Positions 49,528 through 59,511 are shown, counted from the first letter of the stretch. The stretch is DNA of 64,000 nucleotides from Streptomyces leeuwenhoekii (GCF_001013905.1 NZ_LN831790.1:1488001-1552000), one strand, 5' to 3'. The notes: a model not told the origin generated them from the sequence alone. A program made the numbers and translations.

Positions 49528-50364
49528 GTGAGCAGCCAGGTCCCCCCGATCATCCTGAACAACGGCGTCGAGATGCCCCAGCTGGGCTTCGGCGTCTGGC
49601 AGGTGCCGGACGACGAGGCCGAGACGGCCGTCGCGACGGCACTGGAGGCCGGGTACCGCAGCATCGACACAGCGGCGATCTACGGCAACGAGGAGGGCAC
49701 CGGCAAGGCCATCGCCGCCTCCGGCCTGCCCCGCGAGGAGCTGTTCGTCACCACCAAGCTGTGGAACGACGACCAGGGTTACGACGCCACCATGCGCGCC
49801 TTCGAGAGCTCCCTGGCCAAGCTCGGCCTGGAGTACGTGGACCTCTACCTGATCCACTGGCCGCTGCCGTCGCAGGACCGCTACGTCGACACCTACAAGG
49901 CGTTCGAGAAGCTGCACGCCGACGGCCTCGTCCGGGCGATCGGCGTCTCCAACTTCCTGCCCGAGCACCTGGACCGTCTGATCGCCGAGACCTCCGTCGT
50001 CCCGGCCGTCAACCAGATCGAGCTCCACCCGCACCTGCAGCAGCGGGCCGTCCGCGAGTACCACGCCGGGCAGGGCATCGCCACCGAGGCGTGGTCGCCG
50101 CTCGGCCAGGGCAAGGGCCTGCTGGAGGTCCCGGCGATCGTGGCCATCGCCCGCAAGCACGACCGCACCCCGGCCCAGGTCGTGCTGCGCTGGCACCTCC
50201 AGCTCGGCAACGTCGTCATCCCGAAGTCCGTGACGCCGTCGCGGATCAAGGAGAACATCGACGTGTTCGACTTCAGCCTGGACGACGAGGACCTCGCGGC
50301 GATCAGCGCTCTTAACGAGGACCGTCGCCTGGGCCCGGACCCGGCGACGTTCGGCTCGGACTGA
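49528..50364 (+). CDS. Aldo/keto reductase
   Basis: A 278-aa AKR (family 5-like, 2,5-diketo-D-gluconate reductase type). The catalytic tetrad is complete: Asp47 and Tyr52 (SIDTAAIYGNE), Lys77 (VTTKLW) and His110 (YLIHWP). The NADPH-binding segment near IPKSVTPSRIKENIDVFDF is typical. It reduces aldehydes or ketones; the substrate is not predictable. The GTG at 49528 has GAAGGA about 11 bases upstream. It follows the acyl-CoA ligase by 85 bp and ends 46 bp before a strong hairpin, so the two may be co-transcribed. Confidence 0.93.
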   Translation: MSSQVPPIILNNGVEMPQLGFGVWQVPDDEAETAVATALEAGYRSIDTAAIYGNEEGTGKAIAASGLPREELFVTTKLWNDDQGYDATMRAFESSLAKLGLEYVDLYLIHWPLPSQDRYVDTYKAFEKLHADGLVRAIGVSNFLPEHLDRLIAETSVVPAVNQIELHPHLQQRAVREYHAGQGIATEAWSPLGQGKGLLEVPAIVAIARKHDRTPAQVVLRWHLQLGNVVIPKSVTPSRIKENIDVFDFSLDDEDLAAISALNEDRRLGPDPATFGSD

Positions 50365-50410
50365 CCCGGTCCGGACCGGTGCCCGGACGGCCCGGGGCCC
50401 CGGCCGTCGG

Positions 50411-50461
50411 CGAAGGCCCGGCCCGTCCCGCCCAGTACGGCGGGGGCGGGCCGGGCCTTCG
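50411..50461. terminator. Strong bidirectional hairpin
   Basis: CGAAGGCCCGGCCCG (50411-50425) pairs perfectly with its complement at 50447-50461; further pairing inside the loop extends it. It lies between the convergent aldo/keto reductase and methyltransferase genes. Confidence 0.85.
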
Positions 50462-50508
50462 CGCGTTCCGGGGTCTTTCCCGGCCTGCCGCCGTGGTGCG
50501 GCGCCCGG

Positions 50509-51471
50509 TCAGGCGGGCCGGACCGCGGTGTGCACGGTGTGCGCCGCCAGCAGGAAGACGTCCGGGCGCCGGTGGATGCTCGCCTCGTCGGCCGGGTCGA
50601 GGAGCCGGTCGAGGACGGCGCGGTCACCGGCGTCGAGACGGTCGCCCTGCGCCTCGCGCAGGCGGCCGAGGAAGACGGCGAGGTAGGCGCGGACCCGGTC
50701 GGAGGCCGGGGCCGGCAGGTCCAGCAGGAAGCTGCGGCTGCCGGTGTGCTTCAGCCCGGCGGCGTTCAGCAGCCCCGGCCAGTCCTCCGTCTCGGCGACC
50801 GTCCCGGGCAGACCGGCGCGCATCTCGGCGAACCGCTCCTCCTCCAGCACGTTCAGCCGCGCCTGGAGCCCCGGGCGCCCGATGCCGATGTCGCGCGGCA
50901 GGAACCGCAGCGGCAGTCCGCCCTCCAGGATCGCCAGCGTGCCGCCCGGCGCGAGACGCCGGCCGAAGGCGGCGAGCCCGGCCCGCTGGTCGCCCAGGTG
51001 GTGCAGGCTGCGGCTGGCCCACAGCAGGTCGGCGGGGTATTCGAGCTCGTCCAGCACTCCGGGCAGCTCACCGGCGAGGGTGCCGAAGCGGTCCGCCGCG
51101 CCGAGCCGGGCGGCACGGGCGCGGGCCCGCTCCAGCAGCGGCTCGGCACCGTCGACGGCGACGACCCGCGCGCCGGGGAAGGCGTCCGCGAGCAGACAGG
51201 AGAGGACCCCCGGTCCGCTGCCCGCGTCGACGACCAGCCCGGGATCCCGTACGTCCCGCGCCAGCCAGGTCAGCGCCTCGGTGTAGAGGGGGCTGAAGAG
51301 CTCCGCCTCCGCCTCCAGCAGCGGCGCCATCCCGGCCCAGTCGATGTCGGCGTGGTCGTGGCCGTGGTGTCCGGGGCTGTGCGGACCGGGGTGCGGTCCG
51401 CCGCCCGGGGCGTGGGAGCCGTGGGAATGTCCGTGGTCGTGCGCCATGGTGGTCAGCTTCTCGTTCGCCAT
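50509..51471 (-). CDS. SAM-dependent methyltransferase with histidine-rich N-terminus
   Basis: A 320-aa class I methyltransferase. Motif I is VVDAGSGPGVLSCLLADAF, followed by VVAVDGAEPLLERA, the post-I region LLWASRSLHHL and RLAPGGTLAILEGG. The substrate is unknown. Residues 11-40 contain eleven histidines (HDHGHSHGSH, HSPGHHGHDH), a pattern seen in nickel- or zinc-binding tails such as those of HypB or SlyD and unusual for a methyltransferase. The start is chosen at ATG 51471; ATGs at 51498 and 51446 are alternatives, and the first lies almost on a hairpin and lacks a ribosome site. It is on the same strand as the GH6 gene but separated from it by two hairpins. Confidence 0.88.
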   Translation of the reverse strand: MANEKLTTMAHDHGHSHGSHAPGGGPHPGPHSPGHHGHDHADIDWAGMAPLLEAEAELFSPLYTEALTWLARDVRDPGLVVDAGSGPGVLSCLLADAFPGARVVAVDGAEPLLERARARAARLGAADRFGTLAGELPGVLDELEYPADLLWASRSLHHLGDQRAGLAAFGRRLAPGGTLAILEGGLPLRFLPRDIGIGRPGLQARLNVLEEERFAEMRAGLPGTVAETEDWPGLLNAAGLKHTGSRSFLLDLPAPASDRVRAYLAVFLGRLREAQGDRLDAGDRAVLDRLLDPADEASIHRRPDVFLLAAHTVHTAVRPA

Positions 51472-51502
51472 GATCCCCAGCGTGCGCCGGGACACCATGA
51501 AA

Positions 51503-51541
51503 CGGCCACCGGTGTTGCCGGAACGGCAACACCGGTGGCCG
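51503..51541 (-). terminator. Second hairpin downstream of the GH6 gene
   Basis: A perfect 18-bp stem (51503-51520 with 51524-51541) with a 3-nt loop GAA, just upstream of the methyltransferase gene on the same strand. Confidence 0.75.
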
Positions 51542-51575
51542 GCCGGCGGGGAAGACCGGCGGTGCGGACCGCGAG

Positions 51576-51608
51576 CCGCCGGGGCCCGGAAGGACCGGGC
51601 CCCGGCGG
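51576..51608 (-). terminator. First hairpin downstream of the GH6 gene
   Basis: CCGCCGGGGCCCGG (51576-51589) pairs perfectly with its complement at 51595-51608, 20 bases past the GH6 stop codon. Two strong hairpins in tandem should insulate the cellulase from the next gene. Confidence 0.8.
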
Positions 51609-51627
51609 GATCACCTGCCCGGACCGG

Positions 51628-53352
51628 CTACGACAGCGGCGGGTAGGCGTTCTGCATCAGCTGCCGGAACTGCGCGGAGAACCACTGCCCGGAGATCGGG
51701 GCGTCCGGGAGGGCACCGGACATGTTGTTGTTGTTCCGCGGGTTGCCGGTGTACGTCGGGTCGCACATCCGGTCGAAGCCCTTGCCCTCGTTGTTCGGGA
51801 TCTCCTTGCTCGCGCCGTCCGACTCCCCCGGCGGCTTCATCCACACGTAGGCGTCGATGCCCGGCTCGGGGTTGGCCCGCGGCCGTTCGCCGAGACCCGC
51901 TCCGGCCTGGTTGCACCAGTTGCCGAGGTGGATGCGGCGGTCGTAGCGGCCGCCGTCGACGTAGGTGTCGACGCTGGTCGTGGCGCCGGGACCGGTGGGC
52001 CGCTGGGTGCCGCCCCAGCCGTTGCGGGAGGTGTCGATCAGCATGCCGATCTTCGAGTCGAAGCCGATCGAGACCAGCTTGTCGCGCATGGCCTGGGCGT
52101 AGGACAGCTCGTCGGTGTAGCGGTTCCAGTCCACCCACTTGGACTGGCGCACGGACGTGCCGTTCACGGTGTCCGTGATCTTGAAGTTGTTCTCCTTGAG
52201 GGCACTGTAGTTGGCCGTGTTGACGATGAAGCCGTGGACGTCGGCGACGGTGGCGCCCTCGGTGGTGGCGGCCGTCTTGAACATGTCGGCGGAGGGGCCG
52301 AAGTTGTCGTCCCAGCCGAGCCAGCCGTGGTGGCCGGCGTCGATGTAGTTGTAGACGTTGGCGATGTCGCCCAGCTTGTTCAGGGCGTAGCCGACGCCCT
52401 TCTGGTAGTTGCCGTTGGCCTTCATCACGTCGCAGTTGGGCGTGGCGGTGGCCCGCGGCGTGACGTTGGTGACGAGGTTGGGCAGGGAGTCGATCTCGAT
52501 CGTGGTGACGATCCGCAGGCCCGCGTACTTCGGGTCGGCGAGGATCGCGGCGATCGGGTCGATGTACTCCTTCTTGTACCGGTCGATCTCCGTCGGGCCC
52601 AGTTCGCCGTTGGAGGCGAGGGCCGCGCAGTCACGGCCGGGCAGGTTGTAGATGACGAGCTGGATGTAGAGCTCGCCGGAGCCCTTCTGCTTCAGCGCCT
52701 CGTCGAGGTGGTCGCGCAGGCCCATGCCGCCGTTGACGCCGTTGATGGCGGCGATCCGGTCGAGCCAGACACCGGTCGGCTGGTTGCTGACCCGGGTGCC
52801 GCCCGGCTCGGCGGCGGCCTTCGCGGACCACTCGGGGTTCACGTACCCCTTGGCGCCGACGTACGGGTTGTCGACCTTGCCGGACGGGTTGGGCGGCGGG
52901 TCGGTGGGGCCGCCGGGTCCTCCGCTGCCGCCGTCGTCGACGTTACAGGTGACCCCGTCGAGGGTGAAGGTGGCGGGGATCGCGTTGGTGCCGCTGTAGC
53001 TGCCCTGGAAGCCGAAGCTGACCGAGCCGCCGGTGGCGAGCTGGCCGTTGTAGCCCTCGTTGGCGGCGGTGACGGCGGCCCCGCTCTGGGTGACCTTGGC
53101 GTTCCAGGCGCTGGTGACCCTCTGGTTCCCGGCGTACGACCACTTGAGCTGCCAAGCGGACTTGGCGGCCCCGTTGTTGGTCACGGTGACGGCGGCGGTG
53201 AAGCCGGTGCTCCACTGGTTCTGCACCTTGTAGTCGACGGTGCAGGGGATGGCCGCCACCCCCGAGTCCGCCGGAAGGGCGGCGAACGCCGTGCCGGAGG
53301 CTCCGGCGACGAGCGTCAGGGCAGCGAGCAACGCTGTTCTGGTTCGGTTCAT
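51628..53352 (-). CDS. Secreted GH6 cellobiohydrolase with N-terminal CBM2
   Basis: A 574-aa secreted cellulase. It has a signal peptide (RTRTALLAALTLVAGASG, cleavage near AFA-AL), a CBM2 at about 33-135 (CTVDYKVQNQWSTGF, NAKVTQSG, SFGFQGSYSGTN), a Gly/Pro linker, then a GH6 domain of about 420 residues. GH6 marks include TTIEIDSLPNLVTNV, IDAGHHGWLGW, MLIDTSRNGWGG and AYVWMKPPGESDG. The catalytic domain is long, as in the exo-acting Cel6B type, so release of cellobiose from non-reducing ends is expected. ATGs at 53352 and 53367 are both possible; 53352 has the better ribosome spacing. A near-perfect CebR-type box lies upstream at 53567-53580. Confidence 0.94.
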   Translation of the reverse strand: MNRTRTALLAALTLVAGASGTAFAALPADSGVAAIPCTVDYKVQNQWSTGFTAAVTVTNNGAAKSAWQLKWSYAGNQRVTSAWNAKVTQSGAAVTAANEGYNGQLATGGSVSFGFQGSYSGTNAIPATFTLDGVTCNVDDGGSGGPGGPTDPPPNPSGKVDNPYVGAKGYVNPEWSAKAAAEPGGTRVSNQPTGVWLDRIAAINGVNGGMGLRDHLDEALKQKGSGELYIQLVIYNLPGRDCAALASNGELGPTEIDRYKKEYIDPIAAILADPKYAGLRIVTTIEIDSLPNLVTNVTPRATATPNCDVMKANGNYQKGVGYALNKLGDIANVYNYIDAGHHGWLGWDDNFGPSADMFKTAATTEGATVADVHGFIVNTANYSALKENNFKITDTVNGTSVRQSKWVDWNRYTDELSYAQAMRDKLVSIGFDSKIGMLIDTSRNGWGGTQRPTGPGATTSVDTYVDGGRYDRRIHLGNWCNQAGAGLGERPRANPEPGIDAYVWMKPPGESDGASKEIPNNEGKGFDRMCDPTYTGNPRNNNNMSGALPDAPISGQWFSAQFRQLMQNAYPPLS

Positions 53353-53566
53353 GAGGGAAATTCCCATCCGTTGGGCGGTGCGGGGTGCGACGCGGTCCGG
53401 CCGCCCACGACGGTGGTGCGTCGCCGGGGCGCGGGAACGCGCAGGGGACGGGGTCGCCCGAGCGGGCCCGCCGGCCGAAGGTGCCGGCGGAAAAACCCTG
53501 GACACAAGGGATGGTGCACGAGCGACTCCTGGCAGAACGGGCGCGTCCGACGGACACGCCTGCTGA

Positions 53567-53580
53567 TGGAACCGCTCCCA
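53567..53580. promoter_or_regulatory. CebR-type operator, two mismatches (GH6 side)
   Basis: TGGAACCGCTCCCA matches the CebR consensus TGGGAGCGCTCCCA at 12 of 14 positions. It lies about 215 bp upstream of the GH6 start, in the shared GH6/GH48 gap. Confidence 0.65.
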
Positions 53581-53682
53581 CTGGTGTCCAAGAAGCTAGC
53601 GCCAAGTGACGGCGAAGAACAGAGAAGTCGCCAACTTTCCCTGAGGGCTTGCGCGTCGAATCTTTTCGACTCTTCACACGTC

Positions 53683-53711
53683 TTGACCGCCCCTACCGCC
53701 CTCCTCACTAT
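53683..53711 (+). promoter_or_regulatory. Predicted GH48 promoter
   Basis: TTGACC (53683-53688) and CACTAT (53706-53711) are separated by 17 bases. The CebR-type palindrome begins at the last base of the -10, so repressor binding would block transcription. Confidence 0.5.
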
Positions 53712-53724
53712 GGGAGCGCTCCCA
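53711..53724. promoter_or_regulatory. CebR-type operator, perfect (GH48 side)
   Basis: TGGGAGCGCTCCCA, identical to the box upstream of the arabinofuranosidase-like gene at 23088. It lies 63 bp upstream of the GH48 start. Confidence 0.88.
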
Positions 53725-53786
53725 CTGGTTCAAGGCTTGTTGCTCCTCCCACTCCCCTGCCCGAGCCGCAAGGAGGAACCAGCACC

Positions 53787-56708
53787 ATGCATCCCGGACG
53801 CAGACGCAGACGCCGCGCCGCGCGGCGGCTGTGGACGGCCGCCCTGGCGGCCTTGGCGCTCCCGCTCACCCTGGCGGGAACGGGTACGACTCCGGCCCAC
53901 GCAGCGGCGGTTCAGTGCAGCGTGGACTACAAGACCAACGACTGGGGCTCCGGCTTCACCGCGGACCTGACGATCACCAACCGCGGTACGGAGGCCCTCG
54001 ACGGCTGGACGCTGACGTACGCCTACGCGGGCAACCAGAAGCTCTCCAACGGCTGGAACGGCACCTGGTCCCAGTCGGGCCGGAACATCACGGTCAAGAA
54101 CGCCTCCTACAACGCGCGGATCGCGGCGGGCGCCGCCGTCTCCACCGGCGCGCAGTTCACCTACAGCGGCACCAACACCGCGCCGACCAGCTTCGCGGTC
54201 AACGGCACCGCCTGCGTCGGCGCGCACCAGCCTCCGATCACCGTGCTGACCAGCCCCGCCGCGGGCTCGGTCTACACGCAGGGCGAGGCGGTCGCGCTGG
54301 CGGCCACGGCCGCGGCGGCCGACGACGCCACGATCAGCAAGGTCGAGTTCTACGACGACACCAGGCTGCTGGGCACGGACACCAGCGCCCCGTACTCGCT
54401 CTCGGTCACCGACCTGGCCGTGGGCAGTCATTCGCTGCTGGCGAAGGCGTACGACAGCATGGGCGCGTCCGCCGAGTCCACCCCGGTCGGCATCACGGTC
54501 GCCTCCGGGCCCACCGTGGTCGCGACCCCGCCTCAACTGGGCGTCCAGCAGGGCAAGTCGGGCACGTTCGAGGTGAAGCTGTCCAAGCAGCCGTCCGCGA
54601 ACGTCACCGTGACGACGACCCGCGCCAGCGGCAACACGAACCTGTCGGTCAGCGGGGGCGCCTCGCTCACCTTCACCCCGCAGAACTGGAACACCGCGCA
54701 GAAGGTGACGGTCTCCGCCGGCTCCTCCGGCACCGGTTCGGCCGTCTTCGAGTCGACGGCGCCCGGCCACGGCAAGGCCACGGTCACCGTGACCCAGCTC
54801 GGCGCCACCAAGGAATACGACGCCCGCTTCCTGGAGCTCTACGGGAAGATCACCAACCCGGCCAACGGCTACTTCTCCCCCGAGGGCATCCCGTACCACT
54901 CGGTGGAGACGCTGATCGTCGAGGCGCCGGACCACGGCCACGAGACGACGTCGGAGGCGTACAGCTACCTGCTGTGGCTCCAGGCCATGTACGGCAAGGT
55001 GACCGGCGACTGGACCAAGTTCAACGGCGCCTGGGAGATCATGGAGAAGTACATGATCCCCACCCACGCCGACCAGGCGACCAACTCCTCGTACAACGCC
55101 TCCAAGCCGGCGACGTACGCCCCCGAGTACGACACGCCCAACGAGTACCCCTCCCGGCTCGACGGCGCCGTCCCGGTCGGCCCCGACCCGATCGCGGGCG
55201 AGCTGAAGAGCGCCTACGGCACGGACGACGTGTACGGCATGCACTGGATCCAGGACGTCGACAACGTCTACGGCTACGGCAACTCGCCGGGCAAGTGCGA
55301 GGCGGGTCCGGCGGACACCGGCCCGTCGTACATCAACACCTTCCAGCGCGGCCCGCAGGAGTCGGTCTGGGAGACGGTCCCGCAGCCGACCTGCGACGCC
55401 TTCAAGTACGGCGGCAGGAACGGCTATCTGGACCTGTTCACCGGTGACGCCTCCTACGCCAAGCAGTGGAAGTTCACCAACGCCCCCGACGCCGACGCCC
55501 GGGCCGTGCAGGCCGCGTACTGGGCGGACATCTGGGCCAAGCAGCAGGGCAAGGGCTCCCAGGTCTCCGGGACCGTCGCCAAGGCCGCCAAGATGGGCGA
55601 CTACCTGCGCTACGCCATGTTCGACAAGTACTTCAAGAAGATCGGCAACTGCGTGGGGCCGACCTCCTGCCCGGCGGGCACCGGCAAGGACGCCTCCCAC
55701 TACCTGCTCTCCTGGTACTACGCCTGGGGCGGCGCGGTGGACACCTCCGCGGGCTGGGCCTGGCGCATCGGCTCCAGCCACGCCCACGGCGGCTACCAGA
55801 ACCCGCTGGCCGCCTACGCGCTCAGCTCCTACGACGCCCTGAAGCCCAAGTCGGCGACGGGCGCGGCGGACTGGGCCAAGTCCATGACCCGGCAGCTCGA
55901 GTTCTACCGCTGGCTCCAGTCCGAGGAGGGCGCCATCGCCGGCGGCGCGACCAACAGCTGGGCGGGCCGCTACGCGACCCCGCCGGCCGGGAAGTCGACG
56001 TTCTACGGCATGTACTACGACGAGAAGCCCGTGTACCACGACCCGCCGTCCAACCAGTGGTTCGGCTTCCAGGCGTGGTCCATGGAGCGCGTCGCCGAGC
56101 TGTACCAGCAGACCGGGAACGCGCAGGCCAAGGCGGTCCTCGACAAGTGGGTCGACTGGGCGCTGGCGCACACCACCATCAACCCGGACGGCACCTTCCG
56201 GATCCCGTCGACGCTCCAGTGGTCGGGTCAGCCCGACACCTGGAACGCGTCCTCGCCGGGTGCCAACAGCGGCCTGCACGTCACGGTCGCCGACTACACC
56301 AACGACGTCGGTGTGGCCGCGGCGTACGCCAAGACCCTGACGTACTACGCCGACCGCTCCGGCGACACCGAGGCGGCGCGGATCGCGAAGGCGCTGCTGG
56401 ACGGCATGTGGGTCAACCACCAGGACGCGCTCGGCATCGCCGTCCCGGAGACCCGCGCCGACTACAACCGCTTCGACGACCCGGTCTACGTCCCCAGCGG
56501 CTGGACCGGCACCATGCCGAACGGTGACGCGATCAACTCCTCGTCCACCTTCGAGTCGATCCGCTCCTTCTACGAGGACGACCCGGCCTGGTCGAAGATC
56601 GAGTCCTACCTGGCGGGCGGTGCCGCGCCCACCTTCACGTACCACCGGTTCTGGGCCCAGGCCGACATCGCCCTGGCCATGGGCTCGTACGCGGAGCTCC
56701 TCGAATAA
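53787..56708 (+). CDS. Secreted GH48 cellulase with CBM2 and Ig-like domains
   Basis: A 973-aa secreted processive cellulase. An arginine-rich signal peptide (cleavage near AHA-AA) is followed by a CBM2 at about 37-140 ([14 protein letters not shown] to NGTACVG). Two beta-sandwich domains come next: an Ig-like one at about 145-240 ([15 protein letters not shown]) and a second to about 345 ([16 protein letters not shown]). A GH48 catalytic domain of about 630 residues follows, starting at [15 protein letters not shown]48 marks include [16 protein letters not shown] (with the likely acid glutamate), [14 protein letters not shown] and [18 protein letters not shown]48 enzymes attack reducing ends and complement GH6 enzymes, encoded here divergently. 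The ATG follows AAGGAGGA. The perfect CebR box predicts cello-oligosaccharide induction. Confidence 0.95.
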   Translation: MHPGRRRRRRAARRLWTAALAALALPLTLAGTGTTPAHAAAVQCSVDYKTNDWGSGFTADLTITNRGTEALDGWTLTYAYAGNQKLSNGWNGTWSQSGRNITVKNASYNARIAAGAAVSTGAQFTYSGTNTAPTSFAVNGTACVGAHQPPITVLTSPAAGSVYTQGEAVALAATAAAADDATISKVEFYDDTRLLGTDTSAPYSLSVTDLAVGSHSLLAKAYDSMGASAESTPVGITVASGPTVVATPPQLGVQQGKSGTFEVKLSKQPSANVTVTTTRASGNTNLSVSGGASLTFTPQNWNTAQKVTVSAGSSGTGSAVFESTAPGHGKATVTVTQLGATKEYDARFLELYGKITNPANGYFSPEGIPYHSVETLIVEAPDHGHETTSEAYSYLLWLQAMYGKVTGDWTKFNGAWEIMEKYMIPTHADQATNSSYNASKPATYAPEYDTPNEYPSRLDGAVPVGPDPIAGELKSAYGTDDVYGMHWIQDVDNVYGYGNSPGKCEAGPADTGPSYINTFQRGPQESVWETVPQPTCDAFKYGGRNGYLDLFTGDASYAKQWKFTNAPDADARAVQAAYWADIWAKQQGKGSQVSGTVAKAAKMGDYLRYAMFDKYFKKIGNCVGPTSCPAGTGKDASHYLLSWYYAWGGAVDTSAGWAWRIGSSHAHGGYQNPLAAYALSSYDALKPKSATGAADWAKSMTRQLEFYRWLQSEEGAIAGGATNSWAGRYATPPAGKSTFYGMYYDEKPVYHDPPSNQWFGFQAWSMERVAELYQQTGNAQAKAVLDKWVDWALAHTTINPDGTFRIPSTLQWSGQPDTWNASSPGANSGLHVTVADYTNDVGVAAAYAKTLTYYADRSGDTEAARIAKALLDGMWVNHQDALGIAVPETRADYNRFDDPVYVPSGWTGTMPNGDAINSSSTFESIRSFYEDDPAWSKIESYLAGGAAPTFTYHRFWAQADIALAMGSYAELLE

Positions 56709-56733
56709 GTCCCCGCTGACGCTCCGCGTGCCG

Positions 56734-56771
56734 GGCCGGGCGGTCCCCTCCCTGACGGGGGCCGCCCGGCC
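56734..56771 (+). terminator. Hairpin between GH48 and GH74 genes
   Basis: GGCCGGGCGGTCCCC (56734-56748) pairs with GGGGGCCGCCCGGCC (56757-56771), with one G-U pair. It starts 26 bases after the GH48 stop codon and may only partly block read-through into GH74. Confidence 0.75.
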
Positions 56772-56809
56772 GTCTCGCGCGCACGCTCCTGGACGAAAGG
56801 ATCCCCACC

Positions 56810-59467
56810 GTGCGAAGAACCCGCACGTTCACGGCGGTGCTGGCGCTGGCGGCCGGTCTGCTCACGGGTGCCCCCGCGGCGCTGGCCGCCGGCCCGCCCG
56901 AGCCGGCGGCCGCCGCCGTGTCCGCCGACACCTACACCTGGAAGAACGCCCGGATCGACGGCGGCGGCTTCGTCCCCGGCATCGTCTTCAACCGCACCGA
57001 GAAGAACCTGGCCTACGCCCGCACCGACATCGGCGGCGCCTACCGCTGGCAGCAGTCCACGAAGACCTGGACGCCGCTGCTGGACCACGTCGGCTGGGAC
57101 GACTGGGGGCACACCGGCGTGGTGAGCCTCGCCTCCGACCCGGTCGACCCGGACAACGTGTACGTGGCCGCCGGGACCTACACCAACAGCTGGGACCCGG
57201 GCAACGGAGCCGTCCTGCGCTCGGCCGACCGGGGCGCGACCTGGCGCAAGGCGGACCTGCCGTTCAAGCTGGGCGGCAACATGCCCGGCCGAGGCATGGG
57301 CGAGCGCCTGGCCGTGGACCCGAACAGGAACAGCGTGCTGTACCTGGGCGCGCCCAGCGGCAAGGGCCTGTGGCGGTCGACGGACTCGGGCGTCACCTGG
57401 TCGCAGGTGACGGCCTTCCCCAACCCCGGGAACTACGCGCAGGATCCCAGCGACACCAGTGGCTACGGCTCCGACAACCAGGGCATCGTCTGGGTCACCT
57501 TCGACGAGTCGTCCGGCACCGCGGGCGGCGCGACGAAGACGATCTACGTCGGGGTCGCCGACAAGGAGAACGCGGTCTACCGCTCGACGGACGCGGGCGC
57601 GACCTGGCAGCGGCTGCCCGGCCAGCCGACCGGCTACCTGGCCCACAAGGGCGTCCTGGACGCGAAGAACGGCCATCTGTACCTCGCCTACAGCGACACG
57701 GGCGGCCCGTACGACGGCGGCAAGGGCCGTCTGTGGCGGTACGCGACGGCGACCGGCACCTGGACGGACATCAGCCCGGTCGCGGAGGCCGACACCTACT
57801 TCGGCTTCAGCGGACTGACCGTGGACCGGCAGAAGCCGGGCACGGTGATGGCGACCGCGTACAGCTCCTGGTGGCCGGACACCCAGATCTTCCGCTCCAC
57901 GGACAGCGGCGCGACCTGGACCAAGGCGTGGGACTACTCGTCGTACCCCACCCGCGAGAACCGCTACACGATGGACGTGTCGTCCTCGCCGTGGCTGACC
58001 TGGGGCGCCAACCCGTCACCGCCCGAACAGACCCCGAAGCTCGGCTGGATGACGGAGTCGCTGGAGATCGACCCCTTCGACTCCGACCGGATGATGTACG
58101 GCACGGGCGCGACGATCTACGGCACCGAGAACCTGACGAACTGGGACAGCGGCGCGAAGTTCGCCATCAAGCCGATGGTGCAGGGCCTGGAGGAGACCGC
58201 GGTCAACGACCTCGCCTCTCCCCCGTCGGGCGCCCCGCTGCTCAGCGCGCTCGGCGACATCGGCGGGTTCCGGCACACGGACCTGACCAAGGTGCCGTCC
58301 ATGATGTTCACCCAGCCCAACTTCACCTCCACCACCAGCCTGGACTTCGCCGAGACCAAGCCGGACACGGTCGTCCGCGTCGGCAACCTGGACTCCGGTC
58401 CGCACATCGCCTTCTCCACGGACAACGGCGCCAACTGGTTCGGCGGGACGGACCCCGCCGGGGTCAGCGGCGGCGGCACGGTGGCCGCGGCGGCGGACGG
58501 CAGCCGGTTCGTGTGGAGCCCGCAGGGCGCCGCCGTGCACCACACGACGGGCTTCGGCACCTCGTGGTCGGCCTCCACCGGCATCCCGGCGGGCGCGATC
58601 GTGGAGTCGGACCGGGTCGACCCGAAGACGTTCTACGGCTTCAAGTCCGGCAGGTTCTACGTCAGCACCGACGGCGGGGCGACCTTCACCGCCTCCGCCG
58701 CGACCGGCCTGCCCTCCGGCGACAGCGTCCGCTTCAAGGCGCTGCCGGGCGCGAAGGGCGACATCTGGCTGGCGGGCGGCGCTCCCGACGGCGCGTACGG
58801 CCTGTGGCACTCCACCGACGGCGGCGCGACCTTCACCAAGCTGCCGGGCGTCGAGCAGGCCGACACCGTGGGCTTCGGCAAGGCGGCGCCGGGCGCCTCG
58901 TACCAGACGCTCTTCACCAGCGCCAAGATCGGTGGCGTCCGCGGCATCTTCCGCTCCACGGACAAGGGCGCGACCTGGACCCGCATCAACGACGACGCCC
59001 ACCAGTGGGGCTGGACCGGCGCGGCGATCACCGGTGACCCGCGCGTGTACGGGCGGGTGTACGTGGCGACCAACGGCCGGGGCGTGATCTACGGCGACAC
59101 GGCCGGCACCGGGGACGGCGGCACGGGCCCGACACCGACGCCCACCGGCGGCTGCGCGGTGACGTACAAGGTGACCAACCAGTGGTCGGGCGGCTTCCAG
59201 GCGGAGGTCCGGCTCGACAACACGGGCACGAGCGCCTGGAACGGCTGGTCGTTGAAGTGGACCTTCGCGGACGGCCAGAAGATCACCCAGGCGTGGAACA
59301 CCGAACACGCCCAGTCGGGTTCCGCCGTGACGGCGAAGAACGTCGGCTGGAACGCCGCGGTGGCGGCCGGCTCGTCCGTGAGCTTCGGCTTCACGGGAAG
59401 CTGGTCGGGTGCGAACGCCAAGCCGACCGCCTTCGAACTCGGTGGGCGCACCTGCACGGTGTCCTGA
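56810..59467 (+). CDS. Secreted GH74 xyloglucanase with C-terminal CBM2
   Basis: An 885-aa secreted enzyme. It has a signal peptide (TRTFTAVLALAAGLLTG) and a GH74 tandem beta-propeller at about 40-770 with Asp-box-like repeats (STDSGVTW, STDAGATW, STDKGATW). A Pro/Thr linker and a CBM2 follow (about 780-885, CAVTYKVTNQWSGGF). The two catalytic aspartates of the family are in place: Asp73 in RTDIGGAYRW and Asp483 in LGDIGGFRH. GH74 enzymes cut the xyloglucan backbone that coats plant cellulose. The GTG at 56810 has AAAGGA 9 bases upstream. No CebR-type box lies in the 101-bp gap after GH48, so it may depend on read-through from the GH48 promoter. Confidence 0.95.
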   Translation: MRRTRTFTAVLALAAGLLTGAPAALAAGPPEPAAAAVSADTYTWKNARIDGGGFVPGIVFNRTEKNLAYARTDIGGAYRWQQSTKTWTPLLDHVGWDDWGHTGVVSLASDPVDPDNVYVAAGTYTNSWDPGNGAVLRSADRGATWRKADLPFKLGGNMPGRGMGERLAVDPNRNSVLYLGAPSGKGLWRSTDSGVTWSQVTAFPNPGNYAQDPSDTSGYGSDNQGIVWVTFDESSGTAGGATKTIYVGVADKENAVYRSTDAGATWQRLPGQPTGYLAHKGVLDAKNGHLYLAYSDTGGPYDGGKGRLWRYATATGTWTDISPVAEADTYFGFSGLTVDRQKPGTVMATAYSSWWPDTQIFRSTDSGATWTKAWDYSSYPTRENRYTMDVSSSPWLTWGANPSPPEQTPKLGWMTESLEIDPFDSDRMMYGTGATIYGTENLTNWDSGAKFAIKPMVQGLEETAVNDLASPPSGAPLLSALGDIGGFRHTDLTKVPSMMFTQPNFTSTTSLDFAETKPDTVVRVGNLDSGPHIAFSTDNGANWFGGTDPAGVSGGGTVAAAADGSRFVWSPQGAAVHHTTGFGTSWSASTGIPAGAIVESDRVDPKTFYGFKSGRFYVSTDGGATFTASAATGLPSGDSVRFKALPGAKGDIWLAGGAPDGAYGLWHSTDGGATFTKLPGVEQADTVGFGKAAPGASYQTLFTSAKIGGVRGIFRSTDKGATWTRINDDAHQWGWTGAAITGDPRVYGRVYVATNGRGVIYGDTAGTGDGGTGPTPTPTGGCAVTYKVTNQWSGGFQAEVRLDNTGTSAWNGWSLKWTFADGQKITQAWNTEHAQSGSAVTAKNVGWNAAVAAGSSVSFGFTGSWSGANAKPTAFELGGRTCTVS

Positions 59468-59470
59468 CCC

Positions 59471-59511
59471 GGCGGGCGCCGCTCCGCCGTTCCCGCGGAG
59501 CGGTGCCCGCC
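59471..59511 (+). terminator. Hairpin after the GH74 gene
   Basis: GGCGGGCGCCGCTCCGC (59471-59487) pairs with GCGGAGCGGTGCCCGCC (59495-59511) with one G-U pair, starting 4 bases past the stop codon. Confidence 0.8.

Noticed and set aside
53730..56645. A 971-codon minus-strand open frame across the GH48 gene
   Set aside because: Antisense shadow of a well-supported GH48 cellulase.
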